DNA of 64,000 nucleotides from Demequina aestuarii (GTDB lineage: Bacteria; Actinomycetota; Actinomycetes; Actinomycetales; Demequinaceae), in assembly GCF_000975095.1 (NCBI RefSeq), contig NZ_BBRD01000001.1:2313467-2377466 (forward strand), in the 5' to 3' direction. Below the pieces are notes generated by a model. It saw nothing but the letters and a program-made list of their open reading frames with translations, ran no database searches and had not been told where the DNA came from. Numbering within the stretch: the stretch's first letter is position 1; each line of letters opens with the position of its first letter. Positions 27,598-36,756 of this stretch are shown here, one piece after another. Made by a program: the position numbers and the translations under genes.

Positions 27598-28557
27598 TCA
27601 GCCCAGCGCCTTGCGGGCCTCGTACAGTGCGATGGAGGCGGCGACGGACGCATTCAGGCTCTCGGTGTCGCTGCTGATCGGGATGGACGCGATCTGATCG
27701 CATGCCTCGCGCACCAGTCGAGACAGCCCCGATCCCTCGGAACCGACCACGATGACCAGGGGCCCGTCGAGCAGCTGCGAGTCAGCGATGTCGATCTCTC
27801 CCCCGCCGTCGAGGCCGATCACGAACAGGCCCGCGGCCTTGTATGCCTCGAGAGTGCGCGTGAGGTTGGTCGCGCGCGCCACCGGAAGGCGCGCTGCGGC
27901 GCCGGCGGACACCTTCCACGCGGCCACGGTGACGCCTGCGGCGCGCCGCTCGGGGACGACCACTCCGGTCGCGCCGAACGCTGCCGCTGATCGCATGATC
28001 GCGCCCAGGTTGCGGGGATCCTGGATGCTGTCGAGCGCGATGATGCGGGCCTGACCCTCGATCTCGAGAAGGTCCTCGGGCGCCGCGTAATCGTACGGCG
28101 GGACCTCGAGCGCGACGCCCTGGTGGGGGCTGCCGCCGGCAAGACCGTCGAGGGTTCCCTTGGTGACCTCGCGGACCTCGACTCCGGCCTCGACGGCGAG
28201 CGACACGATCTCGGTGATGCGGTCGTCGGCGTCGATGCGGTTGAAGACCGAGAGGGACAGCGCAGGAAGCTTGGTGCGCAGAGCCTCGAGCACACTGTTG
28301 CGACCGATCACCAGCTCGTGAGAGCTCGAGGTCCTGTCGCGAGGGGTGGGCTTGCCTGCGCGCTGAGGGCGCTTCGCGGCCTCGGATTCCGCCTTCTTCT
28401 TGAGCTTGTAGGCCTTGTGATAAGGCCGCTCCTCCGCTCGTGGGGTGGGCCCCTTGCCCTCGAGAGCCCTGCGCCCCTTGCCGCCGGTGCCGACGGAGGC
28501 GCCCTTCTTCGTTCCGGAATTACGGGTCGCGCCGCGTCGCTTCGAGTTACCAGCCAT
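27598..28557 (-). CDS. rlmB: 23S rRNA 2'-O-methyltransferase RlmB (SpoU family)
   Basis: This 319-residue SpoU/TrmH methyltransferase probably methylates G2251 of 23S rRNA. A basic disordered N-terminus of about 75 residues precedes the substrate-binding domain (HELVIGRNSVLEAL) and the knotted SAM domain. Motifs are LDSIQDPRNLGAIMRSAAAFG (motif 1), VVGSEGSGLSRL (motif 2) and ISSDTESLNASVAASIALYE (motif 3). The start is ATG at 28557. It is normally next to cysS; here a 235-bp gap holding a palindromic repeat intervenes. Confidence 0.92.
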   Translation of the reverse strand: MAGNSKRRGATRNSGTKKGASVGTGGKGRRALEGKGPTPRAEERPYHKAYKLKKKAESEAAKRPQRAGKPTPRDRTSSSHELVIGRNSVLEALRTKLPALSLSVFNRIDADDRITEIVSLAVEAGVEVREVTKGTLDGLAGGSPHQGVALEVPPYDYAAPEDLLEIEGQARIIALDSIQDPRNLGAIMRSAAAFGATGVVVPERRAAGVTVAAWKVSAGAAARLPVARATNLTRTLEAYKAAGLFVIGLDGGGEIDIADSQLLDGPLVIVVGSEGSGLSRLVREACDQIASIPISSDTESLNASVAASIALYEARKALG

Positions 28558-28590
28558 GCGCTCAGGGTAGTCGGGCACAGGGCCGTTCCG

Positions 28591-28600
28591 CGCATCGGCC
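28591..28600 (-). repeat. GGCCGATGCG 10-mer (intergenic)
   Basis: Intergenic copy on the minus strand, extended as GGCCGATGCGCGG, 22 bp left of palindromic repeat copy A. Confidence 0.7.
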
Positions 28601-28621
28601 CCCGTGCCCGGGTCCCGCCGG

Positions 28622-28711
28622 CAGTACGAACCATTCCCGGGCCCGACACCCCGTGGCACTGAGCGCGGGAGGCTCACGGCACGGCGTGTCGCGCCGACTC
28701 TGGTTCGCAGT
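28622..28711. repeat. Palindromic interspersed repeat, copy A (90 bp)
   Basis: Left arm GTACGAACC, then CGACACC after an 11-bp spacer; right arm ACGGCGTGTCG, then GGTTCGCAGT after a 10-bp spacer. Arms pair with each other and match copies near 46.7 and 57.6 kb; the centre differs and has its own CCGTG/CACGG pairing. It lies between cysS and rlmB in a minus-strand operon. Confidence 0.85.
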
Positions 28712-28758
28712 GTCGGTGGAGAGGACCGAGGTCGAGGGTTACGGCGGCCCTTCAGGGC

Positions 28759-28768
28759 GGCCGATGCG
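28759..28768 (+). repeat. GGCCGATGCG 10-mer (intergenic)
   Basis: Intergenic copy on the plus strand, followed by GGGG, 24 bp from the cysS stop and 47 bp right of palindromic repeat copy A. Confidence 0.7.
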
Positions 28769-28792
28769 GGGGCGGGGTGAAGCGGAGAGGCG

Positions 28793-30214
28793 TCAGTCGT
28801 CGACGGAGAGCGACCAGCGCACGCCGTCCGCGCCATCCTCGACCACGATGCCGGCGGCGGCGAGCCGGTCACGGATCGCATCGGCGGTCGCCCAGTCCTT
28901 CGCGGCGCGCGCCTCGGCACGCGCATCGATGTCCGCACGCACCATCGAGTCGAGGGCGGCCATCGCCGCAGACGAGCCCGCGCCTGCGCCCGCCCACTCC
29001 GGCGCGCCTGGATCGAGCCCCAGCACATCGAGCATGGAGCGCACCGACAGCAGGGCCGAGGCGAGGGTCGCGTCGTCCCCGGCCGTGAACGCGGCATTGC
29101 CCGCCCGCACCGTCTCGTGCACGTGGGCCAGCGCCCGGGGCACCCCCAGGTCATCATTCATGGCGATCACGAAAGGCTCAGGCAGCGGGGCGGCGCCCAC
29201 CTGCTCGGGCGTGACCGCACCCACCTTGTCCGACGCGCGCACGACGAAGCCGGCGAGCCGAGCCCAGGTGGCGGCGGCATCGTCCATGGTCTGCTCGGAG
29301 TACTCGAGCATGGAGCGGTAGTGCACCTGCGCGAGAGCCAGGCGCAGCGCGGGCGCCGGGTAATGCGCGAGCACCTCGGTGACCAGCAGGCCGTTGCCGA
29401 GCGACTTGGACATCTTGGCGCCCGACTGCGTCACCCACGCCGAGTGCATCCACATCCGCGCGAACGGATCGCCGGCGGCTCGCGACTGCGCCTGCTCGTT
29501 CTCGTGGTGTGGGAAGCGCAGATCCAGCCCGCCGCCATGGATGTCGAACTCGCGGCCCAGATAGCGCCGCGCCATGGCGGAGCACTCGATGTGCCAGCCT
29601 GGCCGGCCGCGCCCCCACGGAGAGTCCCACCCTGCCGTTTCGGGCTCGCCCGCCTTGTGTGCCTTCCACAACGCGAAGTCGCGCGGATCCCGCTTGGCGT
29701 CGGCCGGCGCATCGGGCGCGGGGGTGAGGTCCTCGAGCGCCTGACGGGTGAGCGCGCCATACGCGGGGAACGAGTGCACGTCGAAGTACACCGAGCCATC
29801 GAGCTCGTAGGCGTGGCCGTTGTCGACCAGGGCCTGGACCAGCGCGATGATCTCGGGGATATGGCCGGTCGCGCGAGGCTCGGCGGCGGGCGCCCGCACA
29901 CCCACCGCGGCGTACGCCGCCTGGAACTCGCGCTCGTACCGCAGCGCCCACGCCCACCACTCGACGCCCGCATCGGCCGCCTTCACCAGAGTCTTGTCGT
30001 CGATGTCGGTGACGTTGCGCACCATGGTGACGTCGTGGCCGCTGCGCTCCAGCCAGCGCTGCAGCACGTCGAACGCGACAGCGCTGCGAAGGTGGCCGAC
30101 GTGCGGGCTGCTCTGGACCGTCGGACCACACAGGTAGATGCCCACCTTGCCGGTCTCGAGCGGCACGAAATCGCGCTCGGAGCGGGTGGCGGTATCGAAC
30201 AGGCGGAGGGTCAC
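28793..30214 (-). CDS. cysS: Cysteinyl-tRNA synthetase
   Basis: This 473-residue class I synthetase charges tRNA-Cys. The HIGH-type motif is [13 protein letters not shown] and the KMSKS motif is exact ([10 protein letters not shown]). Zinc ligands include [14 protein letters not shown] and HHENEQAQS. The length matches bacterial CysS. The start is GTG at 30214, ten bases after ispF; a Met codon upstream would overlap ispF. It belongs to the carD-ispD-ispF-cysS-rlmB operon. Confidence 0.96.
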   Translation of the reverse strand: MTLRLFDTATRSERDFVPLETGKVGIYLCGPTVQSSPHVGHLRSAVAFDVLQRWLERSGHDVTMVRNVTDIDDKTLVKAADAGVEWWAWALRYEREFQAAYAAVGVRAPAAEPRATGHIPEIIALVQALVDNGHAYELDGSVYFDVHSFPAYGALTRQALEDLTPAPDAPADAKRDPRDFALWKAHKAGEPETAGWDSPWGRGRPGWHIECSAMARRYLGREFDIHGGGLDLRFPHHENEQAQSRAAGDPFARMWMHSAWVTQSGAKMSKSLGNGLLVTEVLAHYPAPALRLALAQVHYRSMLEYSEQTMDDAAATWARLAGFVVRASDKVGAVTPEQVGAAPLPEPFVIAMNDDLGVPRALAHVHETVRAGNAAFTAGDDATLASALLSVRSMLDVLGLDPGAPEWAGAGAGSSAAMAALDSMVRADIDARAEARAAKDWATADAIRDRLAAAGIVVEDGADGVRWSLSVDD

Positions 30215-30224
30215 GCGTGCCAGG

Positions 30225-30710
30225 CTACCGGGGGTCACGCGCGAACACGAGCGCGGTCGCGATCGCTGCCACGCCCTCGCCACGGCCCGTGAGGCCGAGC
30301 CCGTCCGTCGTGGTGGCGCTCACCGTCACCGGTGCTCCGGTGGCGGCGCTCAATGCGGCCTCCGCCTCGAGGCGTCGAGGGGCAAGTTTGGGCCTGTTCC
30401 CGAGCACCTGAACCGCGACGTTGCCGATCTCGAAGCCGGCGGCCCGCACACGCGCGGCCGTCTCGGCGAGCAGCGCCGCGCCGCTCGCGCCGGCCCACTC
30501 GGGCCGGTCCGTGCCGAAGTTCGATCCGAGGTCCCCCAGCGCCGATGCGCTGAGCAGCGCGTCGCACGCGGCATGTGCCGCGACGTCTCCGTCCGAATGA
30601 CCGCTGAGGGGCGCCTCGCCCGGCCACGACAGTCCGGCCAGCGCGAGCTCGCCGCTGCCGGGATCACCGAAGGCGTGCACGTCGACGCCGATGCCTGTCC
30701 GAGGGATCAT
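30225..30710 (-). CDS. ispF: 2-C-methyl-D-erythritol 2,4-cyclodiphosphate synthase
   Basis: This 161-residue enzyme of the MEP isoprenoid pathway forms the cyclic diphosphate from CDP-ME-2-phosphate. The metal site begins [10 protein letters not shown] (D10, H12), with [13 protein letters not shown] and [12 protein letters not shown] as further signature blocks, and [17 protein letters not shown] near the C-terminus. The start overlaps the ispD stop (ATGA), so the two consecutive pathway genes are coupled. Confidence 0.97.
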   Translation of the reverse strand: MIPRTGIGVDVHAFGDPGSGELALAGLSWPGEAPLSGHSDGDVAAHAACDALLSASALGDLGSNFGTDRPEWAGASGAALLAETAARVRAAGFEIGNVAVQVLGNRPKLAPRRLEAEAALSAATGAPVTVSATTTDGLGLTGRGEGVAAIATALVFARDPR

Positions 30711-31420
30711 GCGCCGTCTCCCGAGAGCGATCGGGCGATGTGGTGCGCGAGCGGCAGGTCACTGGGTCGCGTGACCTTGAATCCCCACTCGTGGCCCGCC
30801 ACGGCGACGATGCGGTGGCCGAGGGCGCGCGCGAGCGTCGCGTCGTCGGTGGCAGGTGGAGCGCCCGGCGCCGCGCCGCGACGGTGCGCGTCGATCGCGA
30901 CAGCGGCGCGGAAGGTCTGGGGGGTCTGAACCGCGCGGATGCCCTCACGGTCCACCGGTTCCCCGATGACGCCGTCGGGACCCGGAGCGCCGATCAGCGT
31001 GTCGACCACCGGCAGCACCGGGATCGCCCCGTCCGCGCCGGCGCGCACCGCCTCGATCGTCGCGGCCGCGACGGCGGGCTCCTGGAATGCCCGGGCGGCA
31101 TCGTGGATCAGCACGATGTCGTCGTCGTCGAGCGCCAATGCGCTCAGGCCCGCGGCCACCGACGCCTGCCGGGTGTCGCCGCCGGGGACGACCAGTGCGT
31201 CGACGCCGGCGTCGGCCAAGGCCGATTGCACGGCGTCGACGTGGAGCGCAGGCGCAGTGACGACGATCCGCTCGGCGACGTCGGCGATGCGGGTCACCGC
31301 CCACGCCACCAGCGCACGCCCGTCGAGGGTCACCAAGGCCTTGGGCACCGCGCCGTCAGGAGAACTGGCGGCGAGCCTGGTGCCCGAACCCGCGGCCGTG
31401 ATGACGGCCGCGATGATCAC
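30707..31420 (-). CDS. ispD: 2-C-methyl-D-erythritol 4-phosphate cytidylyltransferase
   Basis: This 237-residue enzyme transfers CMP to MEP in isoprenoid synthesis. The nucleotide-binding start is [20 protein letters not shown], where G/R/K positions match the family, with [14 protein letters not shown] and TDDATLAR as later blocks. The start is GTG at 31420, overlapping the carD stop by four bases. The carD-ispD-ispF order is common in actinobacteria. Confidence 0.95.
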   Translation of the reverse strand: MIIAAVITAAGSGTRLAASSPDGAVPKALVTLDGRALVAWAVTRIADVAERIVVTAPALHVDAVQSALADAGVDALVVPGGDTRQASVAAGLSALALDDDDIVLIHDAARAFQEPAVAAATIEAVRAGADGAIPVLPVVDTLIGAPGPDGVIGEPVDREGIRAVQTPQTFRAAVAIDAHRRGAAPGAPPATDDATLARALGHRIVAVAGHEWGFKVTRPSDLPLAHHIARSLSGDGA

Positions 31421-31899
31421 GAGGCGAGAACCTGGTCCAGGCGGGACTCGGCGGTCTCCTCGGTGCACTTCTCGGCGAGAGCGAGTTCCGACACGAGGAT
31501 CTGGCGGGCCTTGTGAAGCATGCGCTTCTCCCCCGCCGACAGGCCCTTGTCGGTGTCGCGACGCGACAGGTCGCGGACGACCTCGGCCACGCGAATCACA
31601 TCGCCGGAGGCGAGCTTCTCGACGTTCGCCTTGTAGCGGCGCGACCAGTTGGTGGGCTCTTCGATGTACGGCTCGCGCAGCACCCCGAAGACCTTCTCGA
31701 GGCCGGCCTGGTCGACGACGTCACGCACGCCCACGAGGTCCACGTTCTCGGCGGGAACCTCAATGGTGAGGTCTCCCTGCGCGACCTTGAGCTTGAGGTA
31801 GATCTTCTCTTCGCCCTTCACGGTGCGCTTCTTGATGTCCTGGATCTTCGCCGCACCGTGGTGCGGGTAGACGACGGTCTCGCCGACGACGAAATTCAT
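31417..31899 (-). CDS. carD: RNA polymerase-binding regulator CarD
   Basis: This 160-residue essential regulator binds RNA polymerase beta and stabilises open promoter complexes, notably for rRNA. The N-terminal RID/Tudor domain begins [22 protein letters not shown], and the C-terminal helical DNA-binding domain contains [16 protein letters not shown] with the Trp that contacts DNA. The length equals other CarD proteins. It heads the ispD-ispF-cysS operon. Confidence 0.97.
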   Translation of the reverse strand: MNFVVGETVVYPHHGAAKIQDIKKRTVKGEEKIYLKLKVAQGDLTIEVPAENVDLVGVRDVVDQAGLEKVFGVLREPYIEEPTNWSRRYKANVEKLASGDVIRVAEVVRDLSRRDTDKGLSAGEKRMLHKARQILVSELALAEKCTEETAESRLDQVLAS

Positions 31900-31932
31900 G
31901 ATGGAGGTGAGCCCCTTCTTCGCGGAAGACCC

Positions 31933-31960
31933 ATTCTACCACCGTGAGACACCCCCTTAA
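31933..31960 (-). promoter_or_regulatory. Predicted carD promoter
   Basis: On the minus strand TTAAGG (31955-31960), a 16-bp spacer and TAGAAT (31933-31938) lie about 35 bp before the carD ATG. The near-consensus -10 in GC-rich DNA is the main support. Confidence 0.5.
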
Positions 31961-32056
31961 CAGGCGCTCTGCGTGTTGTCCAGCACCGACGCGCCGGTGA
32001 CGCCCCGCGCGAGGCACCAGTATCCTTGTCACAGCCCCGCCTCGAAAGGAATCGCC

Positions 32057-32518
32057 GTGAAGTCCCTCGTCTCCGCCGGTGCCGTCGTCGCCGCCGCGCT
32101 GGCGCTCGCCGGCTGCAGCTACGTCAACCCCATCACCACCCAGGACAACTACGCCGCCTCCGACGGCACGCAGTTGCAGACCGACGATTTCGAGGCCCTC
32201 AACCTCATCGTCGTGTCCTCTGGGGAGGGTGAGCCCGGCGCGCTCATCGGACGCGTCTTCAATGACACGGACGAGGAGATCGAGTTCGAGATCTCCTTCG
32301 ACGCGGAGACGGCGACCACGGTTCCCGTGCCGGCACGCTCCTCCGTCGAGCTCACCCCTCTCGACGGTGTCGAGGTGCCCGGCACCTCGCCCGTGATGGC
32401 CGGTCTGCTCACCGAAGTCGGCTTCGCCACCGGCGCGAACGGATTCCACACGGTGCTGGTGCCCGTGATGGACGGCACGCTCGCGGAGTACCAGCCCCTC
32501 GTCGACGCCCTGGGCTGA
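32057..32518 (+). CDS. Small lipoprotein of unknown function
   Basis: This 153-residue protein has a lipoprotein signal ending in the lipobox LAGC (Cys at about residue 20). The mature part is acidic and probably beta-rich, with VVSSGEGEPGALIGRVFND and TVLVPVMDGTLAEYQP. I recognise no catalytic domain; similar short lipoproteins sit beside pst or carD genes in relatives. The start is GTG at 32057 after AAAGGA. It is divergent from carD and convergent with pstB. Confidence 0.8.
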   Translation: MKSLVSAGAVVAAALALAGCSYVNPITTQDNYAASDGTQLQTDDFEALNLIVVSSGEGEPGALIGRVFNDTDEEIEFEISFDAETATTVPVPARSSVELTPLDGVEVPGTSPVMAGLLTEVGFATGANGFHTVLVPVMDGTLAEYQPLVDALG

Positions 32519-32529
32519 GCCCGACTTCC

Positions 32530-32539
32530 GGCCGATGCG
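32530..32539 (+). repeat. GGCCGATGCG 10-mer (intergenic)
   Basis: Intergenic copy on the plus strand, 11 bp after the lipoprotein stop and before the hairpin at 32563. Confidence 0.7.
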
Positions 32540-32562
32540 AGGGCCGGGTCCACAGACGCAGG

Positions 32563-32592
32563 AAGCGTCGGCCCCTGACGGGGCCGACGCTT
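32563..32592. terminator. Bidirectional terminator between lipoprotein gene and pstB
   Basis: Perfect 13-bp stem AAGCGTCGGCCCC/GGGGCCGACGCTT with a TGAC loop and a pyrimidine-rich tail, between convergent genes. Confidence 0.9.
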
Positions 32593-32613
32593 CTTTCCGT
32601 TGCGGGGATCGAC

Positions 32614-33393
32614 TCAGCCGAAGCGACCCGAGATGTAGTCCTCGGTGGCCTTCTCCGACGGTGTGGAGAACATCGTCGGGGTGTCATTCATCTCGATCAG
32701 CTTGCCGGGCTTGCCGGTGCCCGCGATGTTGAAGAAGGCGGTCCGGTCGGACACCCGAGCGGCCTGCTGCATGTTGTGCGTGACGATCACGATCGTGTAG
32801 TCGTTCTTGAGGTCCGCGATGAGGTCCTCGATGGCGAGGGTCGAGATGGGGTCGAGCGCAGAGCACGGTTCGTCCATCAGCAGCACATCGGGCTTGATCG
32901 CGATCGCCCGCGCGATGCACAGTCGCTGCTGCTGACCGCCAGAGAGAGAGGACCCGGGCTTGTCCAGCCGGTCCTTGACCTCTTCCCACAGGTTCGCGCC
33001 CTTGAGGGAGGTCTCGACAACCTCGTCGGCGTCCGACCTCGACATGCGCTTGTTGTTGAGCTTCATGCCCGCGAGCACGTTCTCCGAGATCGACATCGTG
33101 GGGAACGGGTTGGGCCGCTGGAACACCATGCCCACGTGACGACGCACGGTCACCGGGTCGACGTCGTCGCCGTAGAGATCGACGCCATCCATCAGCACCT
33201 CGCCCTCAGTCCGCGCACCGGGAATGACCTCGTGCATGCGGTTGAGGGTGCGGAGGAATGTCGACTTGCCACAGCCCGAGGGGCCGATGAACGCGGTGAC
33301 CGAATTGGGCTCGATCGACAGGGAGACGTCCTCGACAGCGAGGAAGCTGCTGTAGTAGACGTTCAGGTTGTTGATGTCGATGCGCTTGGACAC
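32614..33393 (-). CDS. pstB: Phosphate ABC transporter ATP-binding protein
   Basis: This 259-residue ATPase drives high-affinity phosphate import. Walker A is GPSGCGKST, the Q-loop [12 protein letters not shown] (typical of PstB), the signature [16 protein letters not shown] and Walker [13 protein letters not shown]. The start is GTG at 33393 ([13 protein letters not shown]). It is the last gene of pstS-C-A-B, 23 bp after pstA. Confidence 0.97.
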   Translation of the reverse strand: MSKRIDINNLNVYYSSFLAVEDVSLSIEPNSVTAFIGPSGCGKSTFLRTLNRMHEVIPGARTEGEVLMDGVDLYGDDVDPVTVRRHVGMVFQRPNPFPTMSISENVLAGMKLNNKRMSRSDADEVVETSLKGANLWEEVKDRLDKPGSSLSGGQQQRLCIARAIAIKPDVLLMDEPCSALDPISTLAIEDLIADLKNDYTIVIVTHNMQQAARVSDRTAFFNIAGTGKPGKLIEMNDTPTMFSTPSEKATEDYISGRFG

Positions 33394-33416
33394 AGGTGGG
33401 CTCCGGTTCCTTCGGC

Positions 33417-34388
33417 TCAGCGGCCGGTCTTGGGCGAGAAGTACTTGGCGATCAGGCGAGCGATGAGGTTGAGCGCCATCACGATGACGATGAGCACGAA
33501 CGCCGCCGCCCACGCGTTCATCTCGGTGATATTCGACACGCACGCGATCGTGTCGTCGTTGCAGGGCTGCTCGCCCTTGCGCCACTCGGCGACGATGTAC
33601 ACGGGCAGGCTCATCATGCGACCCTCGAACAGGTTGAAGTTCAGCGAGTCCGCGACGCCGACGGCGATCAGCAGCGGCGCCGTCTCGCCGATCACGCGGG
33701 CGATGGCGAGCGTGACGCCCGTGGTGATGCCCGCGATCGCCGTGCGGAGAACGACCTTGATGATGGTGAGCCACTTCGGCACGCCCAAGGCGTATGCAGC
33801 CTCGCGCAACTCGTTCGGCACCAGGCGGAGCATCTCCTCCGAGGAGCGCACCACCACGGGGATCATCAGCACCGAGAGCGCCACGGCGCCGACGATGCCC
33901 AGCTTGGTGCCGGGGCCCACGATGATGGCGAACACCGCGTAGGCGAACAGGCCCGCGACGATGGACGGGATGCCCGTCATGACGTCGACGAAGAAGGTCA
34001 CCGCCTTCTTGAGCTTCCCCGAGCCGTACTCGACGAGGTAGATGGACGTCAGCAGTCCAATGGGCACGGAGATCACCGTGGCCGCCAGGGTCATGAGGAT
34101 GGTCCCCCACATGGCGTGCAGGATGCCGCCTTCCGGCATTCCTCCGAAGATATTGCGCGACGTCTGGTTGAGGAAGTCGAGAGTGAAGTTCGCCTCGCCG
34201 TTCGCGTCGACCATGAACCGGTCGAAGCCGCGCGCGATCACCGTGTACGAGAGCCAGATCAACGGGATCAAGGCCAGTGCGAAGGCCGTGTACACCACGA
34301 CTGTCATGCCCTTGTCGGTGAACTTGCGCCGACTGCTGAGCTGCCCCAGCGGCGACGTCGTGGCGGTGGTCATGGTGGTCTCAGCCAT
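33417..34388 (-). CDS. pstA: Phosphate ABC transporter permease PstA
   Basis: This 323-residue inner-membrane permease has six predicted helices. The EAA-type loop that contacts PstB is [29 protein letters not shown], and [11 protein letters not shown] is the usual following segment. A periplasmic loop with two Cys ([10 protein letters not shown]) is present. Its ATG overlaps the pstC stop. Confidence 0.96.
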   Translation of the reverse strand: MAETTMTTATTSPLGQLSSRRKFTDKGMTVVVYTAFALALIPLIWLSYTVIARGFDRFMVDANGEANFTLDFLNQTSRNIFGGMPEGGILHAMWGTILMTLAATVISVPIGLLTSIYLVEYGSGKLKKAVTFFVDVMTGIPSIVAGLFAYAVFAIIVGPGTKLGIVGAVALSVLMIPVVVRSSEEMLRLVPNELREAAYALGVPKWLTIIKVVLRTAIAGITTGVTLAIARVIGETAPLLIAVGVADSLNFNLFEGRMMSLPVYIVAEWRKGEQPCNDDTIACVSNITEMNAWAAAFVLIVIVMALNLIARLIAKYFSPKTGR

Positions 34389-35392
34389 CAGTTGGCCCCC
34401 GAGAATTCGGATCGACGGGACACGACCCAGCGTGCCAGCATGTTGACGAGGAGGGTGATCACGAACAGGGCGAGACCCATCGTGATGAGCGCAGAGACGC
34501 CCGCCGCGTTGGCCTCCGGGAACTGAAGCGCGATGTACGACGCGATGGTGTTGTGCTGCGCGGCCTGCAGGATGTGGGGCGAGAAGGACAGCCCCGGCGA
34601 CAGGATCATGTAGACGGCCATGGTCTCGCCGAGTGCACGGCCGAGCCCCAGCATCGTCGCGCCGATCATTCCAGGCTTGCCGAACGGGATCACCGCCATC
34701 CGCACCATCTCCCAGCGCGTGGCGCCCATCGCGAGAGCGGCCTCTTCGTGAAGGACCGGAGTCTGGAGGAAGACTTCTCGGGTCACGGCGGTGATGATCG
34801 GGATGATCATGATCGCCAGGACCAGGCCGGCGGACATCGCCACCCGACCGGTGCCGGAGACGGTGCCGTCGTCGGCTGCCGCGAAGATGGGGATCCATCC
34901 GAGGGACTCGGACAGGAACTGATAGAAGGGCTGGAGCACAGGGATGACCACCAGCGCGCCCCAGAGTCCGTAGACCACGGACGGGATCGCAGCGAGGAGG
35001 TCGATCAGGTAGCCCAGGCCCTGGGCCAGCCTGCGCGGCGCGTAGTGCGAGATGAACAGCGCGATCCCGAACGAGAGCGGCGTCGCGATCAGCAGTGCGA
35101 TCGCAGAGATCAGGATGGTCCCGTAGACCAGGTAGCCGATCGTCGCGATGAGAGTCTCGCCCGACTCGGTGCCGAGCCAGTGCACCTGATCCGACAGGTC
35201 CGCAGACGACGACGTCATCGCGGGCCAGGCCTCGATCAGGAGGAACGTCGCGACTGCCGCGAGGGTGACGAGGATCAGGCTGGCCGCACCGGCCGAGAGG
35301 CCACCGAACGCGCGGTTCGCGAAGGCGCCGGGGTGAGTCGAGTACTCCTGGACGTCCGCGTCAGTGGCGGGCGGTTCCTGGGTGGTCGTCAC
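34388..35392 (-). CDS. pstC: Phosphate ABC transporter permease PstC
   Basis: This 334-residue permease has six helices after a short hydrophilic N-terminus. The coupling loop is EAALAMGATRWEMVRMAVIPFGKPGMIGA followed by GRALGETMAVYM. IPSVVYGLWG is a PstC signature. The start chosen is GTG at 35392 (after GGAGA); a Met nine codons upstream is less likely. A stem-loop separates it from pstS. Confidence 0.96.
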   Translation of the reverse strand: MTTTQEPPATDADVQEYSTHPGAFANRAFGGLSAGAASLILVTLAAVATFLLIEAWPAMTSSSADLSDQVHWLGTESGETLIATIGYLVYGTILISAIALLIATPLSFGIALFISHYAPRRLAQGLGYLIDLLAAIPSVVYGLWGALVVIPVLQPFYQFLSESLGWIPIFAAADDGTVSGTGRVAMSAGLVLAIMIIPIITAVTREVFLQTPVLHEEAALAMGATRWEMVRMAVIPFGKPGMIGATMLGLGRALGETMAVYMILSPGLSFSPHILQAAQHNTIASYIALQFPEANAAGVSALITMGLALFVITLLVNMLARWVVSRRSEFSGAN

Positions 35393-35420
35393 GCGCAGTC
35401 TCCAGAGATCGGGGGGCAAG

Positions 35421-35460
35421 ACGGTGGTGGGCTCATCCTTGCGGACGAACCCACCACCGG
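35421..35460 (-). terminator. Stem-loop between pstS and pstC
   Basis: GGTGGTGGG (35423-35431) pairs with CCCACCACC (35450-35458) across an 18-nt loop, just past the pstS stop. Such hairpins partly end or stabilise transcripts, so that the binding protein is made in excess over the permeases. Confidence 0.7.
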
Positions 35461-35475
35461 TCCAGTTGGGAGTGG

Positions 35476-36603
35476 TTAGCCCGCGGCGATGCCGTCGAGG
35501 ATCTCCGTCACCCGGGTGGAAAGGTCGCCAGAGATCGGCGACGAGCCGGCTGCGGAGGCGGCCTTCTCCTGGCCCTCAGCCGAGGCGACGTACTTGACGA
35601 ACTCGGTCACGAGCGCACGCTCGGCCTCGTCGTCGTACTGCTGGCAGACGATGGTGTAGGACACCAGCACCAGCGGGTATGCGCCCGACGCGGTGGTGGT
35701 GCGGTCCAGCTCGTACGCCAGGTCGTTCTCGCCGTTCGCGCCCTCGGCGAGCGGGGAGGCGTCGACGACCGCAGCGGCGGCCTCAGCGGAGAAGGGCACG
35801 TACTCTTCGCCGACCTTGAGCGCAACAGTGCCGAGCTCGCCGGCACGCGAGGCGTCGACATAGCCGATGGTGCCAGCGTTCTCCTGAACGATCTGCACGA
35901 CTGCCGAGGTGCCCGGACCGGACTCGCCGGTCGCGCCCTGCCAGTCACCCGACGTCTCGTCCGCGACCCAGTTGCTCGAGGCCTTCACCAGGTAGTCCTG
36001 GAAGTTCTCGGTGGTGCCGGACTCGTCCGCGCGGTGCACGATGGTGATTGTCGACGACGGCAGCTCGACCTCGGGGTTCTGGTCCGCGATGGCCGCGTCG
36101 TCCCAGGTGGTGATCTCGCCGCTGAAGACGCCCGCGATGGTGTCCGCATCCATGTTCAGCGAGTCGATGCCCTCGAGGTTGAAGATCACCGCGATGGGCG
36201 AGATGTACAGCGGCAGGTGGATGGCGCCCATGTCGCCGTCGCACGCCTCGACAGCGCCTGCGTACTCCTCGGCGTCCATCAGAGCGTCCGAGCCGGCGAA
36301 CGACGTCGCACCCTCAGTGAACTGCGTACGGCCACCGCCGGAGCCGACAGGGTCGTAGCTGACCGTGACGTCGGGGTTGCTGCTCTGGAACCCGGCGCGC
36401 CAGGCCTCCATGGCGGACTCCTGCGACGAGGCGCCGGCGCCGACGAGCGAGCCGGACAGCTCTGCGGGCGCTTCGCTCTCGGAGCCGCTGGGGGCGGGCG
36501 AGTCGGTGGTGTCGGTCTCTTCGTTGGACGGCGAGCACGCCGCCAGCGCAAACGTCAGCACGGCCGCCGAAGCGATGGCGCCGGCACGAGTGGCAATCTT
36601 CAC
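35476..36603 (-). CDS. pstS: Phosphate-binding lipoprotein PstS
   Basis: This 375-residue extracytoplasmic phosphate-binding lipoprotein has lipobox LAAC (Cys about 23) and an acidic Ser/Thr/Pro linker. The binding protein core contains LVGAGASSQESAMEAWR, YDPVGSGGGRTQFTEG and VHRADESGTTENFQDYL, which hold the Ser/Asp/Arg phosphate ligands. It is the first gene of the pst operon, and the direct repeats upstream imply induction at low phosphate. Confidence 0.97.
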   Translation of the reverse strand: MKIATRAGAIASAAVLTFALAACSPSNEETDTTDSPAPSGSESEAPAELSGSLVGAGASSQESAMEAWRAGFQSSNPDVTVSYDPVGSGGGRTQFTEGATSFAGSDALMDAEEYAGAVEACDGDMGAIHLPLYISPIAVIFNLEGIDSLNMDADTIAGVFSGEITTWDDAAIADQNPEVELPSSTITIVHRADESGTTENFQDYLVKASSNWVADETSGDWQGATGESGPGTSAVVQIVQENAGTIGYVDASRAGELGTVALKVGEEYVPFSAEAAAAVVDASPLAEGANGENDLAYELDRTTTASGAYPLVLVSYTIVCQQYDDEAERALVTEFVKYVASAEGQEKAASAAGSSPISGDLSTRVTEILDGIAAG

Positions 36604-36693
36604 AGTCGAGTTTCCTCACTTGCTTGGTGGACCCGGCTTGATGCCGGACTCTCTCCAAGGTAGGGACGGCAGGTAACGGGTTCCCGTGGTGAA

Positions 36694-36722
36694 ACTGAAC
36701 GCTGGATGAACGTTCCGTGAAC
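36694..36722 (-). promoter_or_regulatory. PHO-box-like direct repeats before pstS
   Basis: Three repeats GTTCACG, GTTCATC and GTTCAGT lie at exact 11-bp steps on the minus strand, about 90 bp before the pstS ATG. This is the arrangement bound by PhoP/RegX3-type regulators in actinobacteria. Confidence 0.88.
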
Positions 36723-36756
36723 TCCCCATCGCGTCGAGCCTGCCGTGACCAAAATG

